From the NCBI GenBank assembly GCA_001796785.1, contig MGNL01000085.1, positions 1 through 6,662 of the forward strand: a stretch of 6,662 nt of DNA, given 5' to 3'. This stretch comes from Chloroflexi bacterium RBG_16_51_16 (lineage in GTDB: Bacteria; Chloroflexota; Anaerolineae; Anaerolineales; Villigracilaceae). Below the pieces are notes generated by a model. It saw nothing but the letters and a program-made list of their open reading frames with translations, was not told the DNA's origin and ran no database searches. This document shows positions 1 through 6,050 of this stretch, in pieces (within the stretch, counting starts at the first letter, position 1; each line of letters begins with the position of its first letter). A program made the translations under genes and the position numbers.

Positions 1-27
1 GGAGATGTGGACGCGCAAACCGCGCAT
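1..27 (-). CDS. Start of a gene cut by the window edge, probably HypF carbamoyltransferase (partial)
   Basis: An ATG two bases after the hypA stop codon opens a frame that stays open to the window edge and reads MRGLRVHIS. HypF proteins (carbamoyltransferases that help make the CN ligands of the [NiFe] hydrogenase active site) begin with an acylphosphatase domain whose first strand has this pattern, a basic N-terminus followed by alternating hydrophobic residues before the VQGVGFRP loop. That loop would lie just outside the window. The position directly downstream of hypA, in the same direction and almost touching, fits a hyp operon. Only nine residues are visible, so HypF is an inference; HypB or an unrelated gene cannot be excluded. 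Confidence 0.4.
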
Positions 28-29
28 GC

Positions 30-371
30 TTACACCACGTCCAGGGCTTCCATGTAAAATTCCTCGCCTGCGATGATCTTCGCGCCGACGCTGCCGCAGT
101 GCGGGCAAAGGATTTCACCCTCAAGGGGATGATAGGTCTTAAAACACGCCATGCACTGAGCTTCAGCCTGGACGTGCTTGAAATGCAGCACGGCTTGTTC
201 TCCGGCCGTTCCCCTGGCCAGCACCTCCCAGGCCCCTTCGATCGTATCATCAGTATACGTGGAGATCTCACCGATTACGAAATGTACATCCGTGATGCGC
301 GTGGCTTTGGCAGCTTCCATCTGTTGGACTGCATTTTTCAATATGGCTTCGGTCGCGTGGAATTCATGCAT
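30..371 (-). CDS. hypA: Hydrogenase nickel incorporation protein HypA
   Basis: HypA is a small cytoplasmic metallochaperone that works with the GTPase HypB to deliver nickel to the large subunit of [NiFe] hydrogenase. The 113-residue length is normal for the family. The protein starts with the conserved Met-His-Glu, where His2 is the nickel ligand in characterised HypA proteins. It carries the structural zinc site as two CxxC motifs, C73-MA-C76 and C89-PH-C92. A central GE pair (34-35) after a hydrophobic strand is also typical. The start at 371 is fixed by the MHE motif, although no good ribosome binding site is close: a weak AAGGAT lies about 15 bases upstream. An extra histidine at position 5 sits where many relatives have Ser, Ala or Val. 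The gene is followed after two bases by a probable hypF start, and rnpB lies upstream in the same direction. Confidence 0.93.
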   Translation of the reverse strand: MHEFHATEAILKNAVQQMEAAKATRITDVHFVIGEISTYTDDTIEGAWEVLARGTAGEQAVLHFKHVQAEAQCMACFKTYHPLEGEILCPHCGSVGAKIIAGEEFYMEALDVV

Positions 372-404
372 GGGTGTGTATGGTTTTATCCTTTTAACCC
401 CGTC

Positions 405-451
405 GGTCTTTCCAGATTATCTAAAAGCGTGATAATTAAATTAGAAAGACC
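405..451. repeat. Interrupted inverted repeat between rnpB and hypA
   Basis: Two nested dyads share one centre. The outer arms GGTCTTTC (405-412) and GAAAGACC (444-451) are perfect 8-base complements. The inner arms ATTATC (416-421) and GATAAT (431-436) are perfect 6-base complements around a 9-base loop. No T-run follows on the minus strand, so it is a poor intrinsic terminator for rnpB. On the minus strand the inner GATAAT at 416-421 could serve as a -10 box for hypA about 45 bases before its start, but no convincing -35 was found. It may be a regulator site, an RNA processing hairpin or an atypical terminator. Confidence 0.5.
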
Positions 452-465
452 TCCCTGGGTTGAAT

Positions 466-915
466 TTCAGGCCGGTCTATAAGCCGCATTCTGTCCATGA
501 AGCCTCCGCTGAGCGGTGCCTCACTGTGCAATCATCTCTCTGGGCAGCGCGTTGCCGCGCCGCTCGGTGCGGCCTACCCGGGGCTGGCCGTCTCCACGGT
601 TGGAGTCGGCACATGTGGAGACGAGCAGTCTCCCATCGTCCACAGACGATTTCGCCCCTGCTTGGCCTTGCTCCCGGCGGGGGTTACCTGGCCATCCGCA
701 TTGCTGCAGACGCCGGTGGTCTCTTACGCCACCTTTTCACCATCACCCAATACTTTTTACGGTGTTGGGCTGTCTGTTTCTGTGGCCCTAATCCGGTAGG
801 TTAACGCTTCTCAGCGGTTTCCCCACCCCGGGTGCTATCCGACGCCGTGCTCTTTGGAGTGCGGACTTTCCTCGATCCCGTAAACACAGGACCGCGATTG
901 CCCGACCAGCCTGAA
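466..915 (-). ncRNA. rnpB: RNase P RNA, bacterial type A
   Basis: This is the catalytic RNA of ribonuclease P, which removes the 5' leader of pre-tRNAs. On the minus strand the 5' conserved region reads GAGGAAAGTCC (873-863), and the 3' conserved region reads ACAGAATGCGGCTTAT (494-479); together these form the P4 core. Between them are further family hallmarks: a GTGAAAAGGTGGCGTAAGAG stretch around 723-742 (P11/P12 region), GAGCAAGGCCAAG near 661-673, and GGGTAGGCCGC near 570-580. The ends were placed from helix P1, where the 5' strand at 915-904 pairs over 12 bases (one G-U) with the 3' strand at 477-466. About 450 nucleotides is long for the class but acceptable. A promoter lies just upstream. 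Open reading frames over this stretch are chance. Confidence 0.96.
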
Positions 916-922
916 GGTTAAC

Positions 923-951
923 ATCATACCCGCCTCAACGCCTGAAGTCAA
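923..951 (-). promoter_or_regulatory. Sigma70-type promoter of rnpB
   Basis: On the minus strand TTGACT (951-946) and TATGAT (928-923) are separated by exactly 17 bases. Each matches the housekeeping consensus at five of six positions. The expected transcription start, six to eight bases past the -10, falls at about 916-918, right at the 5' end of rnpB deduced independently from its P1 helix. Confidence 0.8.
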
Positions 952-1117
952 CCGGCATGCTCTCCGGGGATGAATTCGATCAATTAAATATATTTTTTAG
1001 TGCTGAGAATATGATTTGCCCATGAACGGAGTAACGAAAAGCTCGTCTTGCCTCCAATTTTTTGTTCCATACTCCAACCGCTGAATGGTTACGGATCCTG
1101 CTGCTTTCAAGTTCACG

Positions 1118-1139
1118 ATAATCGATCAATGATCATTAT
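1118..1139. repeat. AT-rich dyad upstream of coaE
   Basis: The arms ATAAT-c-GATC and GATC-ATTAT pair over nine bases with one bulged C and a three-base AAT loop. The centre contains the perfect 10-base palindrome AATGATCATT (1128-1137). It lies about 30 bases upstream of the candidate coaE -35 box, a usual place for a regulator to bind. It has no T-run after it, so it is not an intrinsic terminator. It could be chance in AT-rich DNA. Confidence 0.35.
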
Positions 1140-1167
1140 TAAAAATTAACCCCATATAAGCGAAAGG

Positions 1168-1195
1168 TGGACATTCCCATAAAAGACATTAAAAT
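1168..1195 (+). promoter_or_regulatory. Candidate promoter for the coaE operon
   Basis: TGGACA (1168-1173) and TAAAAT (1190-1195) each match the sigma70 consensus at five of six positions, with a 16-base spacer. Transcription would start near 1202, leaving a short leader of about 30 bases before the ATG at 1231. The prediction rests only on consensus matching and position. Confidence 0.45.
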
Positions 1196-1230
1196 AGACT
1201 GGTTATGCGATCCGCACTGTGGGAAGACCG

Positions 1231-2361
1231 ATGAACAAGCACCCTGGAAGATTTGTCATAGGTCTGACGGGAAACATCGCAACAGGAAAGAGCGTGGTGC
1301 GGCGAATGCTCGAGCATCTCGGTGCCTATACCATCGACGCGGACGCGCTCGCCCATCGTGCAATTTCGAAGGGTGCCCCAGGCTATCAACCGGTGGTGGA
1401 TTGTTTCGGCAAGTGGATCCTGGATGGTGAAGGTGAAATCGATCGAAAGAAACTGGGGAACCTGGTCTTCCACGATCCGGAGGCCTTGGTCCAGTTGGAG
1501 AACATCATTCACCCACATGTCACCCAGGCGATTGAGATCCTCACCACCCGCGCGACTCAATCGGTCATTGTGATCGAGGCGATCAAACTGCTCGAGAGTC
1601 CTCTGCGCGATCGGTGCGACAGCCTGTGGGTCGTCCATGCTCCCGAGCAGGTCCAGCTCGAACGCTTGATGCGCAAACGCCATCTATCCCGCGAACAAGC
1701 CCTCAATCGCATCCGGATCCAGCGGCCCCAGGAGGAAAAGCTCAAGGTTGCCAGTGTCAGTATCCTCAACACCGGGTCATACGATGACCTGTGGAACCAG
1801 ATCTCCGCTGAATGGAAAAAGATTTCGCCCGCCGCGGAAACCCAGCCTGAGATCATACCTTCGGTAGCCGGTGATTTTTATGTACAGCGTGGACGGCCGC
1901 GCGACACCGAGGTCATCGCCGGTTTGCTCACCCGCCTGAGCAAAGGACGCCGTAGTGTGTCCTCGGAGGAGGTCATGGCGGATTTTGGTGAGAAGGCTTA
2001 TCTTCTTTTACGGTTGCGGGATGAACGCGTCGGCCTTGCCGGCTGGCAGGTTGAAAATCTGGTAGCCCGCACCACCGACCTCTACCTCGACGATCGCATC
2101 GATAAGACCAGCGCTCTTGGTACTTTGATTGACGAAGTCGAACGAGCTTCTACAAACCTGCAGTGCGAAGCTTCCCTTGTGTTTCCGGGCTCCGATCTCG
2201 CAGGTGAGGCGCAAGCCTGGAAAAACCTCGGATATGAGCGCCGAACACCTGAAACGTTGGGCATTCAAGCCTGGCAGGATGCAGCCGTTGAATCCATGCC
2301 CGCGGGGACGACCCTCTTCTTTAAGCTGCTCAGGCAGGATCGGGTACTGCGTCCGATATGA
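1231..2361 (+). CDS. coaE: Dephospho-CoA kinase with a GNAT-like C-terminal extension
   Basis: The N-terminal domain (about residues 8-200) is CoaE, which phosphorylates the 3'-hydroxyl of the dephospho-CoA ribose using ATP, the final step of CoA synthesis in the cytoplasm. It shows the P-loop GNIATGKS (14-21), the DAD motif (36-38), an IIHPHV segment and the RIRIQRPQEEKL lid-side region, followed by the closing NTGSYDDL strand. Where many CoaE proteins have PLLFE, this one has EAIKLLES. CoaE is usually about 200 residues; this one has 376. The extra C-terminus (about 210-376) has the strand and helix order of a GNAT acyltransferase: a core strand with YLLLRLRDERVGLAGW (257-272), LYLDDR (284-289), a helix at 298-307, and GYERR near the end. 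The acyl-CoA loop R/QxxGxG/A is degenerate (RIDKTSALG, 289-297), so it may be inactive. The ATG at 1231 follows GGGAAG and is preferred over an in-frame GTG at 1219. The next gene, cdaA, follows after 42 bases. Confidence 0.9.
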   Translation: MNKHPGRFVIGLTGNIATGKSVVRRMLEHLGAYTIDADALAHRAISKGAPGYQPVVDCFGKWILDGEGEIDRKKLGNLVFHDPEALVQLENIIHPHVTQAIEILTTRATQSVIVIEAIKLLESPLRDRCDSLWVVHAPEQVQLERLMRKRHLSREQALNRIRIQRPQEEKLKVASVSILNTGSYDDLWNQISAEWKKISPAAETQPEIIPSVAGDFYVQRGRPRDTEVIAGLLTRLSKGRRSVSSEEVMADFGEKAYLLLRLRDERVGLAGWQVENLVARTTDLYLDDRIDKTSALGTLIDEVERASTNLQCEASLVFPGSDLAGEAQAWKNLGYERRTPETLGIQAWQDAAVESMPAGTTLFFKLLRQDRVLRPI

Positions 2362-2403
2362 TCCGCATTCCACCTCTTTTCGACGAGTTTGGCAGGGTGA
2401 TCC

Positions 2404-3285
2404 TTGACGGAATTTCTAAATAACCTGCTCTTTATATTCCAGCGCATTGACTGGCTGAGCGCCATTGACATCCTGTTGGTGTCGGCGGTCTTCTTCGGTC
2501 TCCTGTACTGGCTCCGCGATACCCAGGCGCTGGTGCTTCTGCGCGGTGTCATCTTACTCGTGGTCTTAATTGTTCTGCTGACCAGCTTGGTCCCGCTTCC
2601 TGCATTCTCATGGCTTGTGCGCAACGCCCTGCCTGCCTTGCTTCTGGCCATTCCAGTAATTTTCGCTCCCGAGATCCGCCGCGCCCTGGAGAGGATCGGC
2701 AGGGCGGGATCGATCTGGTCCTTTACGACCAGATCTGTCACCCAGGATATTGAGGATACGATCAAGGCGATTGTAACTGCAGCGGCCAGGCTCTCCGCCA
2801 GGCAGCATGGCGCGCTGATTGTTATGCAGAAATTGGATAACCTGGACGAATATATGGAAAACGGAGTGCGGATGAATGCCCGCGTAACACCGGAGTTGCT
2901 CCTCCAGGTTTTCTACCCGAATACACCTTTGCACGATGGTGCGGTCATCATTGAAGGCAATCACCTGGTCGCCGCGGCCTGTGTGATGCCGCTCTCCTCC
3001 AGTGGGATCTTAAATCGATCACCGGATCACCAAATGGGCTTGCGCCACCGGGCTGCCCTCGGGATCTCCGAAGCCAGTGATGCCATCGCCATCGCCATCT
3101 CCGAGGAGAGCGGTGCCATTTCCATCGCGCATTCCGGACGCATGATCCGCCGGCTGGACCCGGACCGGCTTGAAAACATCCTGCTCGCCTTCTTTCGACC
3201 GGCAAATGGACAGGGCGAAAAAATGCCCTGGCAGCGTTTCTTCTCCTTCTGGTTCCCTCATAAAGAAAGCAGGCGGGAGGAATGA
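2404..3285 (+). CDS. cdaA: Diadenylate cyclase CdaA (c-di-AMP synthase, membrane-bound)
   Basis: CdaA (also called DacA) joins two ATP into cyclic di-AMP, a messenger that controls potassium, osmolyte and cell wall balance in many bacteria. Three hydrophobic segments at about residues 20-36, 43-65 and 74-88 anchor it in the membrane. The last leads into PEIRRALERIG, the typical join to the cyclase (DAC) domain. The DAC signatures are intact: PLHDGAVI with D178-G179-A180, and LRHRAALGISE with R214-H215-R216, plus ISEESGAISIA. The 293-residue length fits the family. Translation starts at TTG: an in-frame TGA lies at 2398-2400, and GGTGATCC directly before the TTG is complementary to the 3' end of 16S rRNA. 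The N-terminus then lines up with known CdaA proteins. The 3' end overlaps cdaR. Confidence 0.96.
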   Translation: MTEFLNNLLFIFQRIDWLSAIDILLVSAVFFGLLYWLRDTQALVLLRGVILLVVLIVLLTSLVPLPAFSWLVRNALPALLLAIPVIFAPEIRRALERIGRAGSIWSFTTRSVTQDIEDTIKAIVTAAARLSARQHGALIVMQKLDNLDEYMENGVRMNARVTPELLLQVFYPNTPLHDGAVIIEGNHLVAAACVMPLSSSGILNRSPDHQMGLRHRAALGISEASDAIAIAISEESGAISIAHSGRMIRRLDPDRLENILLAFFRPANGQGEKMPWQRFFSFWFPHKESRREE

Positions 3286-4535
3286 CGGTCCTGACCTGGC
3301 TGGGGAAGAACCTCCGCACCTATCTTTGGGCATTGGCATTATCTGTCTCGGTATGGATCGCAGCAGTTACCTCCGCCGATCCCGACGAGGCGCGCCTGTA
3401 TCCCAATCCGGTTAAGGTCGAGATCGTTGGCCAGGATCCGGGTTTGGTGATCAAAACAGAAATTCCGGAAACGGTCGATGTCGTCTTGCGCGCCCCGCGT
3501 TCGGTGTGGGCATTGCTTGAAGCTGATCCGACCAGTGTCCGTGCCCTTCTCGATCTTTCCGGCTTGAGCAATGGGGAGCATGTCCGTGATCTGCAGATCC
3601 AGGTTGGGGTTCGCCCCGTGAGGATCGTATCCGTCATACCGGGCGATTTTGATTTCACCCTCGAGCCGCTCGCATCCCGCACGATGGAGGTCGACCTCAG
3701 CCTTGCCGGTGAGCCCGCCATCGGTTATCAGGCTGGTGAGCCGGAACTTGATCCGGAAGAGGTCATCGTCTCGGGCGCCAGTTCGCTTGTTGACAGCGTC
3801 AATCGGGTCAGGCTGTCCGTAAGCCTGGCTGGTGTGCGCGAGAGTATCGATGGATCTTTGCCTGTCGAGCCATTGGATGAAAACGGGCAGCGGATTACAG
3901 GATTATCCGTCACCCCCTCAAGCGTACATGTATCCCTGCCGATCAGTCAGCAGGGCGGCTATCGGGATCTGGCCGTCAAGGTGGATGTGCGCGGCCAGCC
4001 TGCCAGCGGCTACCGTTTGACGAATATCACCGTCTTCCCACCCCTGGTTACTGTTTATGCGACCGAACCCGAGCTCGTGAATTCGCTCCCCGGAGTTCTA
4101 CAGACCCAGCCGCTGGATATATCCAATGTGATCGATAACACCACCACCCGCCTGGGTTTGAATTTACCCCCGGGAATTTCCGTGGTTGGTGAACAGAGCG
4201 TACTTGTGCAGGCCGGCGTCGCACCCATCGAAACCAGCTTTACCCTCCCGGATGAAAATATTGAGATTATCGGTCTAACTTCCGGTATGACGGTCGAATT
4301 CTCGCCGCAATCGGTGGATGTCATCATCTCCGGTCCACTGCCTCTTCTCCAAACTTTGACCTCCAGGGATGTCCATGTCACGATCGATGTGACGGCGCTA
4401 TTGCCGGGCACCTACCGGCGAACGCCAGAGGTTGACATCCAGGTTTCAGATGTTGCGGTTGAGTCGATCCAGCCGAGCACCATTGAGGTGGTCCTCTCCA
4501 AATCGAGCTCGCCCACCCCAACTCCCAGACCTTGA
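3282..4535 (+). CDS. cdaR: CdaR-type YbbR-domain protein, partner of CdaA
   Basis: CdaR is a single-pass membrane protein whose extracytoplasmic YbbR repeats bind and modulate CdaA. The 417-residue sequence has a short cytoplasmic start, one membrane segment (about 13-31, YLWALALSVSVWIAAV), and then only beta-rich sequence outside. Four YbbR repeats can be seen, at about 38-125, 130-215, 225-305 and 310-405. Each has alternating hydrophobic strands and a closing V-x-V strand; the VxVEIVG, VDLSLAG, VKVDVRG and VDVIISG segments mark equivalent positions. The tail SSSPTPTPRP is low in complexity. The ATG overlaps the cdaA stop (ATGA), and a GGGAGG ends only one base before it, so initiation probably depends on coupling to cdaA translation. 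In Firmicutes glmM usually follows cdaR; here der does. Confidence 0.93.
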   Translation: MTVLTWLGKNLRTYLWALALSVSVWIAAVTSADPDEARLYPNPVKVEIVGQDPGLVIKTEIPETVDVVLRAPRSVWALLEADPTSVRALLDLSGLSNGEHVRDLQIQVGVRPVRIVSVIPGDFDFTLEPLASRTMEVDLSLAGEPAIGYQAGEPELDPEEVIVSGASSLVDSVNRVRLSVSLAGVRESIDGSLPVEPLDENGQRITGLSVTPSSVHVSLPISQQGGYRDLAVKVDVRGQPASGYRLTNITVFPPLVTVYATEPELVNSLPGVLQTQPLDISNVIDNTTTRLGLNLPPGISVVGEQSVLVQAGVAPIETSFTLPDENIEIIGLTSGMTVEFSPQSVDVIISGPLPLLQTLTSRDVHVTIDVTALLPGTYRRTPEVDIQVSDVAVESIQPSTIEVVLSKSSSPTPTPRP

Positions 4536-4545
4536 GTCTATTTTG

Positions 4546-4582
4546 AAAACCAAGAACCTTTAATCCTGTCCTTTGGTTTTGG
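4546..4582. repeat. Dyad in the cdaR-der gap
   Basis: AAAACCAA (4546-4553) and TTGGTTTT (4573-4580) are perfect 8-base complements around a 19-base loop. An alternative fold pairs CCAAgAACC (4550-4558) with GGTTTTGG (4575-4582). It sits between the cdaR stop and the der ribosome binding site. There is no GC-rich stem and no T-run after it, so termination is unlikely. A weak attenuating or mRNA-stabilising hairpin is possible. Confidence 0.35.
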
Positions 4583-4616
4583 AAGGTATGAGAAGGGGAT
4601 AGCTAAGGTTACGTCT

Positions 4617-5986
4617 ATGTCCAAACCTGTAGTCGCTCTAGTGGGTCGGCCCAACGTGGGTAAATCCACCCTGTTCAACAGATTAGCCGGTGAACGATTT
4701 GCCATCGTGGATGATACCGCGGGCACCACGCGGGACCGCCTCTACTACATGTCAGAGTGGAACGGCCGCCCCTTCACCATCGTGGATACCGGCGGCATCG
4801 ATCCGACTCATGGAGGTAGGACTCCTCTCTCGATCGGTTCGGCGGACTTTATCGAGCAGATTCGCCTCCAGGCTTTGCTGGCGGTAAGCGAGGCGGATGT
4901 TGTCTTGCTTGTCACCGACGGTGAAACCGGTGTGACCAATCCGGATCGCGAGGTCGGCGAAATTCTTCGGCGCCACCAGGTTAAAGATGCTGAGGGCATT
5001 TCCTTTCCGCCGATCTTCGTCGTGGTCAACAAATGTGAAACTGCCCCGCGGCGGGCTGCAGCTTCTGAATTCTATGAACTCGGCCTCGGAGATCCTTATC
5101 CGGTTCAGCCCTGCACGGCACCGGAACGGGTGATCTGTTGGATGCTTTGGTGGCTTCCTTCCCAGTGGAGAAGCCCGAGCAGGAAGATGAGAACGTCAAG
5201 ATCGCCATTGTCGGTAAACCCAATTCCGGAAAATCCAGTTTGTTGAATCAACTGGCGGGTGCGGAGCGCGCCATCGTCAGCCCAATCCCCGGGACAACCC
5301 GGGATTCAATTGACACTCAGATCGAATATCAGGGTATCCCGGTCACCCTCATCGATACCGCCGGCATCCGCCGCCGCGGTCGGGTGGAGCGAGGCGTGGA
5401 GCAGTACAGCGTCCTGCGTTCCTTTAAATCCATCGAGCGTGCGGATGTGGCTCTGCTGATGATCGACGCATTGGCAGGCATCACTGCGCAGGACGCGCAT
5501 ATCGCCGGTTATATCCTGGAGGAATGGAAATCCTGCGTGGTGCTGGTGAACAAATGGGATGCGCTAGAAAAGGATACGAACACGATGGAGGCTTACACCA
5601 ACATCGTCCGCCGGGAGTTGAACTTCCTGGATTACGTCCCGCTGTTGTTTATTTCCGCCCTCACCGGTCAACGCGTCGATCAGGTTCTACCGCTCGCCTT
5701 GCGCGTACAGGAGGAACGCCTTAGGCGGCTGACCACTTCGAAGATCAACCAGATCCTTCAGAAAGCGAAGGACCAGCATGCTCCTCCATCCAAGGCGGGG
5801 CGCGCGTTGAAGATCTATTATGGAACCCAGGTACGCAGCGATCCACCTACGTTCATGATCTACGTCAACGATCCGCGGCTGATGCATTTTACCTATCTTC
5901 GCTATTTGGAAAATCAGATCCGCCTCGAATACGGTTTCCTGGGGACACCCATCCGGATTGTGATCAAGGGCAGAAAGGAAGATTAA
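4617..5986 (+). CDS. der: Ribosome assembly GTPase Der (EngA), interrupted by a one-base frameshift
   Basis: Der is a double-GTPase that helps assemble the 50S ribosomal subunit. Domain 1 has GRPNVGKS (10-17), TAGTTRD (34-40), DTGGI (57-61) and NKCE (138-141). Domain 2 has GKPNSGKS (200-207), DTAG (from 247), NKWD (312-315) and SALTG, followed by the KH-like C-terminal domain (about 365-456) ending in IKGRKED. An acidic linker joins the two GTPase domains. The first frame is correct up to Val163 (5103-5105); it then leaves the family sequence and stops at 5244-5246, giving 209 residues. The proper continuation SALHGTGTGDLLDALV is in another frame from 5105. One base is therefore missing near 5103-5107, most simply a T from GTTTCA. 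With it restored the protein has 456 residues, a normal Der length. The ATG at 4617 follows TAAGGT at good spacing. The G4 Asp of domain 1 is Glu here. Residue numbers assume the repaired frame. Confidence 0.93.
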
Positions 5987-6050
5987 TATAAACCGGGGGT
6001 AATAGATCTGCACACGGATTTGCAGTAATTGATATCCCACCCGTTAATCT
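5987..6050. other. Convergent intergenic gap without a clear terminator
   Basis: These 64 bases separate the ends of two convergent genes, where a shared terminator would be expected. Only a weak dyad is visible, CTGCA (6008-6012) with TGCAG (6021-6025) around an 8-base loop, flanked by GGGGGT (5994-5999) and CCCACCCG (6036-6043), which could pair imperfectly. No T-run follows on either strand. Confidence 0.4.

Larger units (their letters stand above)
916..1230. other. Divergent intergenic region without a convincing gene
   Basis: These 315 bases separate rnpB (leftward) from coaE (rightward). They are clearly more AT-rich than the flanking genes, especially at 976-1000 and 1112-1200. They hold the rnpB promoter, a small AT-rich dyad at 1118-1139 and a candidate coaE promoter at 1168-1195. 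A 20-codon frame at 1022-1084 has no ribosome binding site and no recognisable product. No tRNA, riboswitch or terminator was recognised. Confidence 0.7.

Noticed and set aside
444..465. Intrinsic terminator for rnpB just after its 3' end.
   Set aside because: The minus-strand sequence after position 466 has only a three-base potential stem before TCTTTCTAA, too weak to call.
460..804. Overlapping plus-strand reading frames of about 90-115 codons across 460-804.
   Set aside because: They lie antisense to a well-supported RNase P RNA gene, and their products are low-complexity Cys/Arg/Pro-rich sequences resembling no family.
1022..1084. A 20-codon frame starting at ATG 1022.
   Set aside because: It has no ribosome binding site, no recognisable product, and sits in AT-rich intergenic DNA where such frames are expected by chance.
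1205..1234. A nine-codon frame whose TGA overlaps the coaE ATG, suggesting a leader peptide.
   Set aside because: No ribosome binding site precedes it, and its first codon would lie only a few bases after the predicted transcription start.
1167..1430. An 87-codon frame starting with GTG at 1167 and running into coaE.
   Set aside because: Most of it overlaps the P-loop region of coaE in another frame, the product is an Arg-rich shadow, and its start falls inside the candidate promoter.
5103..5110. Programmed -1 frameshifting to make full-length Der.
   Set aside because: The sequence around the frame change (CCGGTTCAGCC) has no slippery heptamer, and Der is not known to use recoding. A deleted base is simpler.
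5994..6043. Shared bidirectional terminator between der and the beta-propeller gene.
   Set aside because: The G-rich and C-rich flanks pair only imperfectly and no T-run follows on either strand.
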